Source of the DNA: Paenibacillus sp. SY21-1 | GTDB lineage: Bacteria > Bacillota > Bacilli > Paenibacillales > Paenibacillaceae | Length of the DNA stretch: 64,000 bases | Reading direction: 5' to 3' | NCBI RefSeq assembly: GCF_005222705.1 | Contig: NZ_STGF01000012.1 | Coordinates: forward strand, 124,001 to 188,000 | Shown here: positions 35,688 to 44,837 of the stretch, in pieces | Layout: every line of letters starts with the position of its first letter | Position numbering within the stretch: position 1 is the first letter of the stretch | Program-made: the position numbers and the translations under genes | The notes under the pieces: generated by a model | What the model was told of the DNA's origin: nothing | The model's database searches: none | The model's input: the letters and a program-made list of their open reading frames with translations, nothing else

Positions 35688-38600
35688 TTCTGTCGCAAAT
35701 AAACTATACGATTCATATGAATCTGACGGCCTTTGGAGATGCCCTGTTCTACGGATACAGCAGCCGGGATTGGCCTATCAACGGGCTGCAGCTGAAGCAG
35801 CGGCTGTTCGCATGGCACGCTCCTTCCTTCTACGGAACGGCGCTGGAAATCCAGCAATTAGGCAGCCTTGAAGCGGTGCCGCTGCCGGCTGAGCAGGTTT
35901 TGCCTTTTCTCGCGGAATGCCCGCTGCTGCTGCATATGGATTGGAGCTGGAGCGAAGAAGCGAGCCTTGTCCGCGAGCTGGCGCAGCCGCTGATGGCCAG
36001 CGTAGAAGCACGCGGCTTTGCGCCCAGCTTCGAGGCGTTTAAACGGACCGGCAAGGCGCAATTCCGATGGACGCAAGCTTCTATCGACGCCGAAGCGGCA
36101 GCTCTCCTCGCAGAGGCCAGGGAGGAGCTGGTAGCCGGGCTTGCGGCCGCCTATTCCGCTGCCGTATTCGACCGGTATTACGGCACGGAAACGCTCGACG
36201 CCGATTTGCGGCGCGAGCATCCGCTGCTGTTCGCCGGGAGGGCCGGAGGGCCGGCGATAGCCGGCATGGACGAGCAGTCGTGGCTGGTCGCAATCGGCTG
36301 GACTGCCGATACCGCCCCCTTCCGACCGCTGCTCCAGCTGCTAGAGCCGGACGAGCTGCGCGAGGATTGGCGTCTCCAGCTTGCGCTGCAGGATAAAAGC
36401 CATGCAGCGCAGCTTGTACCCGTCCGCCTAAGCCGGACAGGGTCAGCCGTTGGAGCGTGGCCGGACGCGTGGTCGGACGCGGTAAGAAGTCGCAGCAGCA
36501 GCTGGGCCGAACGGCTGCGGGCGCTGCTGCCGGCCGTCTGTACGCTGGGACGCGACGACGATGTGCTTGGCGGCGCGCTGGACAACGACGCCGCTTGGAG
36601 GTTTTTGCACGCGGACAGCCAGCGGTTGCTGGAAGCGGGCTGGCAAGTGCTGCTGCCCGCTTGGTGGGAAGCGGCCAGCCGCAAAAAGCCTCGCCTCCGC
36701 GCCAAGGTGAGCGAGCGCAGCGGCAAAGGCGGCAGCTCCTTGTTCGGGCTGGAGTCGATCATCGATTTTGATTGGCGCGTAGCCATCGGCAACCTGGAGC
36801 TGACAGAGGAGGAGTTCGCCGAGCTGGCGGCCCGCAACGAACGGCTTGTCCGCTTTCGCGGACAATGGGTGACGCTTGACCCCGCCCTTCTCTCCAAAAT
36901 CAGACAAGCGATGGCGGCGATGGACAGCTCGCAAGGCTTGTCGTTTCAGGATGTGCTCCAGCTGCACCTGCTCGAGACGACTGAAGCGGATGCCTCCGAG
37001 GATTCCGCGGACGACGAAAACCGCTTCCGTATGGAGGTTGAGCTGAACAGCCATTTGAAGCAGCTCATCCGGCAGCTTGGGCAACCCGATTCGCTGCCTA
37101 AGCCGGAGCAGCCGCCAGGATTGCTGGCCGAGCTGCGCGGCTACCAGCTTGAGGGCTATGGCTGGCTGACGTTTTTGAGGCGCCTTGGGCTCGGCGCTTG
37201 CCTTGCGGACGATATGGGCCTCGGCAAAACCGTCCAGCTTATTTCCTATCTGCTGAACTTGAAGCAATCCGTGAAAGAAGCTCCCGCAGCTTCTTCGGGC
37301 CGCGCAGCCCGGACAAGCGCTGCGCCGGATGGGGATGAAGCGGCCGTATGCCGGAGCGGCGTCTCGCTTATTATTTGCCCTACTTCCGTGCTGGGCAACT
37401 GGCAAAAGGAGCTGCAAAGGTTTGCTCCCGAGCTCTCTGTAACGCTGCACTATGGCGGCAAAAGGCTGGCCGGCGAGGAATTCCATCGCGCTCTGGAGCA
37501 TACCGACGTGCTTTTAACCTCCTATGCGACTGCCGCGCTCGATCAGGAGCTGCTGCAGAAAACGAGCTGGGCATCCCTTTGTCTGGATGAAGCGCAAAAC
37601 ATTAAAAATGCGCAAACGAAGCAATCCGCAGCCGTGCGCAGCCTGCATGCGAGTCACCGGATTGCCCTGACAGGCACGCCGATCGAGAACAGGCTATCCG
37701 AGCTATGGTCCATCTACGATTTTATAAACCCCGGCTACCTGGGAACGGCGAGCGGTTTCTCGGCGCGCTTTGCCGGACCGATTGAGAAGGAAGGCAACCC
37801 GGAGCGCACGTCAGAGCTGCAGCGGCTTGTGAAGCCCTTTTTGCTCCGCCGCAAAAAAAAGGACCCTGCCATTCAACTCGACCTGCCGGACAAAAACGAG
37901 ATGAAAACGTATCTCCACTTAACCGCAGAGCAAGGCTCGTTGTACAACCAGACCGTAAACGGGCTGCTGGAGCGCATGCAGAAGCTGGAGGGAATCGAGC
38001 GCAAGGGAGCCATTCTCGGCGCCCTTACTCAGCTTAAACAGCTATGCGATCATCCCGGTCTGTTCATGAAGGAGCCTCTGCCCGAGCAGCTTGGCAGCGC
38101 GGGGGACGAGGGAGCCTCCCTGAGCGAAGCGCTCATCCAGCGCTCCTCCAAACTGGAACGGCTCGTGGCAATGGTCAAGGAGCTTCGCGAGGAAGGGGAA
38201 CGCTGCCTTATTTTCACCCAATACGTCGGCATGGGCGAAATGCTGCAGCAAGTGCTCGCACACGAGCTTCGAGAGCCTGTGCTGTATTTGAACGGAAGCA
38301 CATCCAAAACCGCCCGCGACCGGATGATCGCACAATTTCAAGCAAGCGATTTGCCGCCGGAGCAGCAGCCCGCCACCTTTATTCTCTCGATTAAAGCGGG
38401 CGGCGTCGGACTTAACCTGACGGCAGCCAACCATGTTTTTCACTTCGACAGATGGTGGAATCCGGCGGTCGAGAATCAGGCGACTGACCGTGCTTACCGT
38501 ATGGGACAGACCCGCGATGTGCAGGTACACAAATTTATCGCGCTTGGAACGTTGGAGGAGCGCATTGACGAGATGCTCGAAAGCAAGCAGCAGCTCAGCG

Positions 38601-38689
38601 ATAACGTCATTACCAGCTCCGAAGGCTGGATTACCGAGCTTTCCACTGATGAATTGAAGGAGCTGTTCACGCTGCGGCAGACGCTGTAA
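35684..38689 (+). CDS. ywqA: SNF2-family DEAD/DEAH-type helicase (YwqA-like)
   Basis: A 1001-residue Swi2/Snf2 ATPase. The N-terminal ~450 residues are the bacterial SNF2-associated region; the helicase core follows. Motif I is DDMGLGKTVQ (from 509), motif II DEAQNIKN (from 635), motif III ALTGTPIENRL, motif V GVGLNLTAANHV and motif VI ATDRAYRMGQ. It lacks any obvious nuclease fusion. ATG 35684 overlaps the upstream stop; the frame can be read back to 35597, but GAAAGGAAA is placed before 35684. Role in bacteria is unclear: DNA/RNA-polymerase remodelling is typical. Interior is GC-rich and typical of the host. Confidence 0.92.
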   Translation: MILSQINYTIHMNLTAFGDALFYGYSSRDWPINGLQLKQRLFAWHAPSFYGTALEIQQLGSLEAVPLPAEQVLPFLAECPLLLHMDWSWSEEASLVRELAQPLMASVEARGFAPSFEAFKRTGKAQFRWTQASIDAEAAALLAEAREELVAGLAAAYSAAVFDRYYGTETLDADLRREHPLLFAGRAGGPAIAGMDEQSWLVAIGWTADTAPFRPLLQLLEPDELREDWRLQLALQDKSHAAQLVPVRLSRTGSAVGAWPDAWSDAVRSRSSSWAERLRALLPAVCTLGRDDDVLGGALDNDAAWRFLHADSQRLLEAGWQVLLPAWWEAASRKKPRLRAKVSERSGKGGSSLFGLESIIDFDWRVAIGNLELTEEEFAELAARNERLVRFRGQWVTLDPALLSKIRQAMAAMDSSQGLSFQDVLQLHLLETTEADASEDSADDENRFRMEVELNSHLKQLIRQLGQPDSLPKPEQPPGLLAELRGYQLEGYGWLTFLRRLGLGACLADDMGLGKTVQLISYLLNLKQSVKEAPAASSGRAARTSAAPDGDEAAVCRSGVSLIICPTSVLGNWQKELQRFAPELSVTLHYGGKRLAGEEFHRALEHTDVLLTSYATAALDQELLQKTSWASLCLDEAQNIKNAQTKQSAAVRSLHASHRIALTGTPIENRLSELWSIYDFINPGYLGTASGFSARFAGPIEKEGNPERTSELQRLVKPFLLRRKKKDPAIQLDLPDKNEMKTYLHLTAEQGSLYNQTVNGLLERMQKLEGIERKGAILGALTQLKQLCDHPGLFMKEPLPEQLGSAGDEGASLSEALIQRSSKLERLVAMVKELREEGERCLIFTQYVGMGEMLQQVLAHELREPVLYLNGSTSKTARDRMIAQFQASDLPPEQQPATFILSIKAGGVGLNLTAANHVFHFDRWWNPAVENQATDRAYRMGQTRDVQVHKFIALGTLEERIDEMLESKQQLSDNVITSSEGWITELSTDELKELFTLRQTL

Positions 38690-38802
38690 CTGGACTGGAA
38701 GCAGCGTAAGACACGATAAATCCCCCGCCGCAGCACGCTCCGCTGTCGTTATGGCGCTTGCTTCCGTGGAAGCCGGTTTATTTCAAAAAAATGGATCGAC
38801 CC

Positions 38803-38832
38803 TTGAACCGGACAAGCCACCTGTGCTACACT
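38803..38832 (+). promoter_or_regulatory. promoter of the hflX leader transcript
   Basis: TTGAAC, an 18-bp spacer and TACACT preceded by TGC (extended -10). The transcript would start about 25 nt before the leader peptide and about 390 nt before hflX. Confidence 0.65.
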
Positions 38833-38864
38833 GTATCTACTTTATGATGAACGGAGGGTTACGT

Positions 38865-38903
38865 GTGATAGACTTTATCCGAGTTAGGTCTTTGCGCGGC
38901 TAA
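38865..38903 (+). CDS. hflX leader peptide (12 residues, contains Arg-Val-Arg)
   Basis: GTG start with GGAGGG six bases upstream, reading MIDFIRVRSLRG then TAA. The R-V-R triplet is a +x+ motif, a sequence class known to stall macrolide-bound ribosomes (as in Erm leader peptides). It is followed by several hairpins, two ending in T-runs, before hflX. The expected role is ribosome-stalling control of transcription attenuation; function is inferred from layout. Confidence 0.65.
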   Translation: MIDFIRVRSLRG

Positions 38904-39042
38904 TTGCATAGCGCCAAAGCTCTGCCTTCGCGCAGAGGACTCAGGATAGGTCTGTCCATTTTAAAGGTAACCCATATTGGTATAGCGGAAAGGGATGCTC
39001 GGGATGTCATACATTCCCCTTTCTGCTCCCTTTAGATTGGCT

Positions 39043-39076
39043 GCGGCCCCGCCGGAAGTACATTCCTGCGGCTTTT
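39043..39076 (+). terminator. putative attenuator 1 upstream of hflX
   Basis: GCCGGAA...TTCCTGCGGC, an imperfect stem, is followed by TTTTTC. An upstream hairpin (GAAAGGG at 38989 with CCCTTTC at 39017) and CTCTGC/GCAGAG at 38920-38937 offer alternative pairings. Confidence 0.5.
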
Positions 39077-39105
39077 TCTGAATATCCTCGCGCGAATTAC
39101 CGTAG

Positions 39106-39133
39106 ACACGGGCAGAGATGCCTGTGTTTTTTT
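39106..39133 (+). terminator. putative attenuator 2 upstream of hflX
   Basis: ACACGGGCA / TGCCTGTGT with a GAGA tetraloop followed by TTTTTT. It is a canonical intrinsic terminator placed about 97 nt before the hflX start, so full-length hflX mRNA needs read-through. Confidence 0.75.
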
Positions 39134-39229
39134 GCGTACAAATTAGGAAATATTGTTGGAGAGACGGCGGAAGCTGCCTTTTCAGCAGCCATTGCTCCAT
39201 TAAATTCAATAACAAAGGATGATTCCTAT

Positions 39230-40498
39230 ATGACAGAACAATTGAAACAAACCGCCATAATCGTCGGAGTCGAGCTGCAGAACCAGAAGGACTTCGCTTA
39301 TTCAATGGAGGAGCTGCGCAGCCTTGCGGACGCGAACGCCATTGAGGTCGTCGGCGAGCTTAGCCAGAAGGCGGAGCGCATTAATCCGTCCCATTACATC
39401 GGCACAGGCAAGCTGGAGGAGCTGCGCGCGCTGGCGGAAGGTCTGGGGACCGAGGTCATTATTTTTAACGACGAGCTGTCGCCTTCGCAAATCCGCAACC
39501 TGGAAGCCGGCTTGGAACGCACGGTCATCGACCGGACCATTCTGATTCTCGATATTTTCGCCGAACGCGCCAAAACAAGAGAAGCGCAGCTGCAAGTAGA
39601 AGTCGCCCGATTGCAATACATGCTGCCAAGGCTGGTCGGGCTGCGCGCATCGCTCGGCCGTCAAGGCGGAGGCTCCGGATTAAAAAACAGAGGCGCTGGC
39701 GAAACGAAGCTGGAGCTGGATCGCCGCCGGATCGAGGAACGCATTACTGCGCTTCAGGCAGAGCTGGAGAAGCTGGTCGCCCGCCGTCAGGTTCAGCGCA
39801 AGCAACGCAAGAAAAACGAGGTTCCTGTCGTCTGTCTCGTCGGCTACACGAATACGGGCAAGTCCAGTCTGATGAATGCGCTCCTGGATAAGTTCAACCC
39901 GCAAACCGATAAGCATGTTTTTGTTAAAAATATGCTGTTCGCAACGCTGGAGACGTCGGTTCGGAGCATCGATATGCCGAATAACAAATCATTTTTGCTG
40001 ACGGATACGGTTGGCTTTGTCAGCCAGCTTCCGCACCATCTCGTCAAAGCCTTCCGCTCCACATTGGAGGAGGTAACGGAAGCCGAGCTGCTGATTCACG
40101 TTGTCGACTACGCGCATGAGGACTACGAGAAGCTGATTTCCGTAACCGAATCGACGCTGGAGGATCTTGGCGCCGATCACATTCCAACGATATTTGCGTT
40201 TAACAAATGCGATTTGACCGAGCATCGCTACCCGCAAGTCGAGCGCGACCGGGTCTATATGTCCGTACAGGAGAAGGCAGGGCTGGATGAGCTGGTCGAG
40301 CTTGTTCGCAGCCATATTTTCAAAGATTATATGGAGTGCGAAATATTGATTCCGTTCAGCGAAGGGCGGCTTGTCGCCTATTTCAATGAGCATGCCCACG
40401 TGCACGAAACGAACTATGAAGCCGAGGGAACCCGTCTGAAGCTGGAATGCAAAACGTCCGATTTCGAAAAGTACCGGAACGATTTCGTTGTACTCTAA
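39230..40498 (+). CDS. hflX: HflX ribosome-associated GTPase
   Basis: A 422-residue translational GTPase that splits stalled or hibernating 70S ribosomes and, in some Firmicutes, gives resistance to macrolide/lincosamide antibiotics. An N-terminal HflX domain (about 10-195; SHYIGTGKLEEL, IIFNDELSPSQIRNLE, GPGESKLE-like GAGETKLELDRR) precedes the G domain: G1 GYTNTGKSSL (205), G3 DTVGFVSQLPHHL, G4 FNKCDL. A C-terminal domain of about 60 residues follows. The upstream leader peptide plus terminators imply antibiotic- or stress-induced expression. AAAGGATGA precedes ATG 39230. Confidence 0.94.
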   Translation: MTEQLKQTAIIVGVELQNQKDFAYSMEELRSLADANAIEVVGELSQKAERINPSHYIGTGKLEELRALAEGLGTEVIIFNDELSPSQIRNLEAGLERTVIDRTILILDIFAERAKTREAQLQVEVARLQYMLPRLVGLRASLGRQGGGSGLKNRGAGETKLELDRRRIEERITALQAELEKLVARRQVQRKQRKKNEVPVVCLVGYTNTGKSSLMNALLDKFNPQTDKHVFVKNMLFATLETSVRSIDMPNNKSFLLTDTVGFVSQLPHHLVKAFRSTLEEVTEAELLIHVVDYAHEDYEKLISVTESTLEDLGADHIPTIFAFNKCDLTEHRYPQVERDRVYMSVQEKAGLDELVELVRSHIFKDYMECEILIPFSEGRLVAYFNEHAHVHETNYEAEGTRLKLECKTSDFEKYRNDFVVL

Positions 40499-40619
40499 GC
40501 CCGATCGGAGTTGGCTCCCTCCAGCATTGTCCATAGCAGGGAACAAATGATGGCATTCGCCTTGCAACTTAATAGGGAGAGGCGGCGTCAGAGGGGAAAC
40601 GACCTTTGGAGGAGTGTCT

Positions 40620-41069
40620 ATGAATATACTGACCAGGTTTCGCGCAACGACGCTCATACGGGCTTCGGCGCTCCTATCCGTCCTCGCCGGCCTGCTCTAT
40701 CTGCTTTCCGCCTTTCAGCTCTCTTTGCAGATTAATCTCGGACCAGAGATGGAAGAAGGAAAAGTCGCCGCCCATACATGGGCCACTTATGCCTTAATCG
40801 GCGGAGTAGCGTTGCTAGCCGGGAGCTACCTCATTCAGCTGTCGCAGTCTCCTTTGACGCGGCGAATTATGCTTAGCATTGCCTTGATTGGCATTACCGT
40901 TCTGATTGTTGGCCAGCTGCCACCGCTGTTCTACTGGTTTCTATTCAGCATAACCGCCTTTTCCTGGAGCAATGCGCTCGGCTTTGCGCTTCATGCAGGG
41001 CTCATTTCGTTCGGCTTTTGGGGCATGCTGGCCATCTTTTATACGCTTGAGCGCCACGATAGGACTTAG
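40620..41069 (+). CDS. small integral membrane protein, unknown function
   Basis: A 149-residue protein with four hydrophobic helices (ASALLSVLAGLLYLLSAFQL, ATYALIGGVALLAGSYLI, MLSIALIGITVLIVGQLPPL, GFALHAGLISFGFWGMLAIF). No motif recognised. ATG 40620 follows GGAGGAGTGTCT; the GTG at 40614 is inside that site. It begins 121 bp after hflX. Confidence 0.6.
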   Translation: MNILTRFRATTLIRASALLSVLAGLLYLLSAFQLSLQINLGPEMEEGKVAAHTWATYALIGGVALLAGSYLIQLSQSPLTRRIMLSIALIGITVLIVGQLPPLFYWFLFSITAFSWSNALGFALHAGLISFGFWGMLAIFYTLERHDRT

Positions 41070-41088
41070 ACTGGCATAGGGGTTGCTG

Positions 41089-41412
41089 TTAGGAGGACCC
41101 CTCTTCTTTTAACAACTGCAGCAAATGCTCGACTGAGCGCATCGCATACTCCATTCGTTCCGGTTCGCCGTTTCTAATCAGCACGAGACAGGGCACGCTG
41201 GAAATGCGCCAGTCGCTGCGCAGCTTGATCGCTTCGTTAATGTTCAGCTTATAGATCGTAAAGGGTACGCCGATCGCTTGTACAACGTCCAGCATGCGCT
41301 CGGCTACCTTGCACGTTCCGCAGAACGGGGATGAGAAGAACAATGCGTCCCTGCCTCCCCCGATTCGCCTTAGCCGCAACCAGTCCGACTCCGCAATTTG
41401 TTGTAACGCCAA
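41089..41412 (-). CDS. thioredoxin-fold protein (YtpP-like)
   Basis: A 107-residue thioredoxin-like protein. The active-site motif is FFSSPFCGTCK (Cys-Gly-Thr-Cys, about residues 31-34), with the cis-proline segment ISSVPCLVLIRNG. It lacks a signal peptide, so it acts in the cytoplasm as a disulfide reductase, probably one of the accessory Bacillus thioredoxins. The start is TTG at 41412 behind AAGGTG. Confidence 0.87.
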   Translation of the reverse strand: MALQQIAESDWLRLRRIGGGRDALFFSSPFCGTCKVAERMLDVVQAIGVPFTIYKLNINEAIKLRSDWRISSVPCLVLIRNGEPERMEYAMRSVEHLLQLLKEEGSS

Positions 41413-41483
41413 CTAAAGCACCTTCATTTCTTTTCTTAATGTAAGCAAACGCCCGCCGTACGGCATAAGCCAGGTCTCTCCGC

Positions 41484-42164
41484 TTATTTCCGGCCGTAGT
41501 CGGCTTTGATCTCGCCCCATAGCTTCGTCTCCCATTTCAGCACCCTGTTCTCGTAGCGATTGGCTTTCAGCCACTGCACCGCCTCATCTACAAGCTTCCA
41601 GATTTGCGCCGTAGAGCTGTCGCGTACCAAGGTCGACGACACCGCTTGTTGACCTATCCATTTCAAGGCATTCGCCGAATCGCTATATACCGTCTTATTG
41701 CTGCCTTGCTCCTGCAAATACTGGAGACCGTGCACGATGGCAAGGAACTCTCCCAGATTGTTGGTCCCCTTCGGAATCGGCCCGCGCTCGAACAGCACAG
41801 CACCGGTTCTTGTATCCACGCCTTTATATTCAACGGGACCGGGATTGCCGCTTGTCCCCACGTCAACCGAGATGCTGTCGTAATCAATCTCTGCAGATGC
41901 CGGGGCAGCTCCGGCTGTGAGCCTGCCGTTTCCTCCCGTCTGGCCGCCTGATGCCTGGCGCGTGCCGCTTTTGCCTGCTGTCGCCCCGCTTCCCCAATTC
42001 CGCTGCCAGCCTTCCGCGTACGCGCGCTCCGCCTCCGACTTGGTCGGATAGGATTTATATTTGGCATCGGTATATTTGTTCACTTGCTTTTGGCAATCCG
42101 CCCAGCTTGCATACACGCCCGGCTGCTTGCCTACCCATACCACGTAATATTTTTGACCTGCCAA
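41484..42164 (-). CDS. rnhA: ribonuclease H1 with viroplasmin-type N-terminal domain
   Basis: A 226-residue RNase H that cleaves RNA in RNA/DNA hybrids. The N-terminal ~45 residues (KYYVVWVGKQPGVYASWADC) are the RNase H1 N/viroplasmin hybrid-binding domain. A Gly/Ser/Thr-rich linker follows, then the catalytic domain (about 90-226). All four carboxylates are visible: Asp in SISVDVGTSGNPGP, Glu in NNLGEFLAIVHG, Asp in TVYSDSANALKW and a C-terminal Asp in IKADYG. TTG 42164 has GAAGGGGCG upstream. Divergent from the SMI1/Imm51-like gene. Confidence 0.9.
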   Translation of the reverse strand: MAGQKYYVVWVGKQPGVYASWADCQKQVNKYTDAKYKSYPTKSEAERAYAEGWQRNWGSGATAGKSGTRQASGGQTGGNGRLTAGAAPASAEIDYDSISVDVGTSGNPGPVEYKGVDTRTGAVLFERGPIPKGTNNLGEFLAIVHGLQYLQEQGSNKTVYSDSANALKWIGQQAVSSTLVRDSSTAQIWKLVDEAVQWLKANRYENRVLKWETKLWGEIKADYGRK

Positions 42165-42327
42165 AGATTATCGCCCCTTCTATCTGCATATTCCTTCTTT
42201 CCAACATCGTAGCACAGATGCAAAGCGCTGCGCCAGACAACCTCGCACAGTCCCAAAATTAGCCATTTGAGTGATATTCACGCTATAATATAGCAGTAGT
42301 TATCTTAAATTGAAACGAGGGATATTA

Positions 42328-43707
42328 ATGGAGCAAGAGCTTCTGAAGCAGCTAAACCAGTGGCACGAGGAGGATGAATACGAGCTAATCATTCGGCGCA
42401 TTGAACAAATTCCCGCTGCGGAACGGGATTATGATACGGTTAATCACTTGGCCAGAGCCTTAAACAACGCGGAGCGTTACCGGGAAGCCCTTCAGCAGCT
42501 GCAGCTCGTAGCCGCCAGAGGCGAGGACGAGCACTTATGGCAATATCGGGTAGGCTACGCCTGCTATTATTTGGCCCGTTATGACCAAGCCTTGACTGCT
42601 TTCGAAAAAGCGGACAGACTGGAGCCCGGAGACGAGGACACCAACAATTTTATCGACTGGACCCGCCCCAAAGCCGAGAAAATGCTCAAAGACCGGCAAC
42701 GCCACTTAGCCATAGTCGAAGCCGCACAACGCCGCCAGTCAGCCGATTCTGACCGGGCGCAGCTGGCATCGTTCGACTGGTCCGATTTCTGGGAGGAGAG
42801 CAGCTACGCTATGGACAATTATGTCTCCGCTCCCCCAACGGAAGAGCTGATTGCTTCGATTGAACAGGAGCTGGGCTATAAGCTGCCCGCTTCCTACATT
42901 GCGCTTATGCGTACACAGAACGGCGGCATTCCGCTCAAAACCGCCTACCCTACCGAAGAGCCGACCTCCTGGGCGGAGAATCATATTGCCATTACCGGCA
43001 TTATGGGCATCGGGCGAGACAAAACTTATTCGCTCGGCGGAGCCTTGGGCAGCGCATTTATGATTACAGAGTGGGGTTATCCCGATCTGGGCATCGTCCT
43101 ATGCGATTGCCCATCAGCCGGGCACGATGTCATTATGCTGGATTATCGGCTTTGCGGTCCGGAGGGCGAGCCTTCTGTCGTTCATGTCGATCAGGAGGAC
43201 GATTACGAGATTACGTACTTGGCCCCCGATTTTGAAACGTTTGTGCGCGGATTAAAGAATGAAGAATTTTTCGAAAGCATAAATGAGGATGAACCACCAT
43301 CCGGCGGGACGGAGACCGGCATTCCGCTTGTTTCCGTGTCAGCCGATACGACTGCTACGGAATCAATATTGGAGGAACGCTTGAAGCCGTTTATGCTCGT
43401 CGATCACCAAGGGAAAAGCTGGTCCGTTATACTGAACGCGGGGATTTATAAAGCCGAGCTATTCGCCCTGCGCGAGGATGAAGGCTTTGAAGGAAACGGC
43501 TATGATTGGGCCTCTCTTGCCTCAGTATTTCTGGAGGAACAGATGCCGGAGCTTGCAGGCATCGTCCGCTTTGATCCTGAAGCTGACATGTTCTGCGCTT
43601 ACTCCGGCAACAAGGAAGCGCTAGAAGCCTTTGCTGCCGGCTTCAAGACGGCTTGCGACAATGATGCACTCATTCAGGACTTATTCTCCCGGGCTGAACT
43701 GGACTAG
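42328..43707 (+). CDS. TPR-SMI1/KNR4-Imm51-like protein, putative polyimmunity protein
   Basis: A 459-residue cytoplasmic protein with three parts: a TPR-like N-terminus (about 1-110), a SMI1/KNR4 domain (about 165-315; LGYKLPASYIALMRTQNGG, ITEWGYPDLGIVLCDCPSAG) and a C-terminal ~110-residue domain resembling Imm51 (ASVFLEEQMPELAGIVRFDP, then AEDMFCAYS-like EADMFCAYSGNKEAL). Both domain families act as immunity proteins to polymorphic toxins or contact-dependent inhibitors. GAGGGATATTA precedes ATG 42328, and a TATAAT at 42284 is upstream. No toxin gene is adjacent, so it may protect against toxins of competitors (orphan immunity). This is inference. Confidence 0.72.
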   Translation: MEQELLKQLNQWHEEDEYELIIRRIEQIPAAERDYDTVNHLARALNNAERYREALQQLQLVAARGEDEHLWQYRVGYACYYLARYDQALTAFEKADRLEPGDEDTNNFIDWTRPKAEKMLKDRQRHLAIVEAAQRRQSADSDRAQLASFDWSDFWEESSYAMDNYVSAPPTEELIASIEQELGYKLPASYIALMRTQNGGIPLKTAYPTEEPTSWAENHIAITGIMGIGRDKTYSLGGALGSAFMITEWGYPDLGIVLCDCPSAGHDVIMLDYRLCGPEGEPSVVHVDQEDDYEITYLAPDFETFVRGLKNEEFFESINEDEPPSGGTETGIPLVSVSADTTATESILEERLKPFMLVDHQGKSWSVILNAGIYKAELFALREDEGFEGNGYDWASLASVFLEEQMPELAGIVRFDPEADMFCAYSGNKEALEAFAAGFKTACDNDALIQDLFSRAELD

Positions 43708-43719
43708 TCTTGCCCAAAG

Positions 43720-43773
43720 AGCGCCGGAACGACCATTTGCGCATCACGCAGACTAATGGGCCGTTCCGGCGCT
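43720..43773 (+). terminator. long GC-rich terminator hairpin
   Basis: GCGCCGGAACG-CCATT pairs with AATGG-CCGTTCCGGCGC, followed by TTCTTGTTTG, 12 bp past the stop codon. Confidence 0.7.
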
Positions 43774-43913
43774 TCTTGTTTGTCTTGCTTTAAAAGCTGC
43801 GATAAATAGAGATTTTCCCGTGCAGCGGCAAACGCCCCTTGTTGCTTCCTGTCCCGATTGATCAGGACGAAGGGCAGCCTCTTGATTTACCGCTGTTCCC
43901 GCTCGCCTACGCG

Positions 43914-44837
43914 CTACGCGCTGGCCACATCCTGCGGATGTGCATCGACGACAAGCTCTGCAGCGCGCGCATTGGCTTCCACTTGAGCCGGGTCCTTGCA
44001 GCCGGGAATAACTGAGGTGACCGCCGGATGCCTTAAACACCACGCCAGCGCCCAGCTTGCCATATCGACGCCTTGCGTAACCTCTTCCCGCGCGATCCGC
44101 TCCACTTCCTCCAGCTTCATTCTTGTGTTTTCCGCATCGTGGCGATGACGGACATCCGTGCTGTCGAATACCGCCCCAGGCTTGTATTTACCGCTCAGAT
44201 AACCGCTTGCCAGCGGTACCCGCGCCAATACGCCCAGATCCTGCCGCTCGCAGGACGGAAAAACCCGCTCCTCGGGCTTGCGATCGAGCCTGTTGTAGAC
44301 AACCTGTATGACACGTGAGTTTACCTTGCCAGAAGCATCCGTCTGGTGGAGATTATCGTTGCTGCCGATTGATGTGCCAAGAAATCTGATTTTCCCCGCT
44401 TGCACTTGTTTGTCCAGCGTCGTCCAGAGCGCATCGTTATCAAACGAGGCGTCCGGGCCCGAATGGAATTGATATAAATCGATGTAATCGGTTCTCAGCG
44501 CCTTCAGCGACGCATCCAGCTGCTTGACGACATCTTCCGCATGAAATGCGTCCGTACGTGTAAACCGTTCATGAAAATGATGGCCGAATTTGGTCGCCAC
44601 AATCCAATCCTCGCGTCTGCGGCGGCCAAGGTAATCGCCGATGAGCGATTCGGACAGATGATCGCCATAACATTCGGCCGTGTCGATCAGGTTAATGCCG
44701 AGCTCCTGACCTTTGTCCAGAATGGCGTCAGCTTCCTCCTGTACATATTCGCGTCCCCATTCGCCTCCGAATTGCCAAGTTCCGATTCCGATAACCGATA
44801 CGTTCAGCCCGGTGCTCCCCAGTTTCCTGTATTTCAA
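43914..44837 (-). CDS. aldo/keto reductase
   Basis: A 307-residue NADPH-dependent oxidoreductase with the (beta/alpha)8 fold. Catalytic tetrad elements are visible: Asp and Tyr in NLIDTAECYGDH, Lys in WIVATKFG and His in LYQFHSGPDA (family DxxxxY, K, H). The C-terminus carries the cofactor motif TSVIPGCKDPAQVEAN. The first five residues of the chosen reading (LKYRKLGSTGLNVS) match the common start of this family. TTG 44837 follows GAGGTG by six bases, better than the 44873 reading. Likely general detoxification; no operon partner. Confidence 0.9.
   Translation of the reverse strand: MKYRKLGSTGLNVSVIGIGTWQFGGEWGREYVQEEADAILDKGQELGINLIDTAECYGDHLSESLIGDYLGRRRREDWIVATKFGHHFHERFTRTDAFHAEDVVKQLDASLKALRTDYIDLYQFHSGPDASFDNDALWTTLDKQVQAGKIRFLGTSIGSNDNLHQTDASGKVNSRVIQVVYNRLDRKPEERVFPSCERQDLGVLARVPLASGYLSGKYKPGAVFDSTDVRHRHDAENTRMKLEEVERIAREEVTQGVDMASWALAWCLRHPAVTSVIPGCKDPAQVEANARAAELVVDAHPQDVASA

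Noticed and set aside
36443..37501. 352-residue minus-strand frame opposite the SNF2 helicase
   Set aside because: Shadow frame in a GC-rich coding region.
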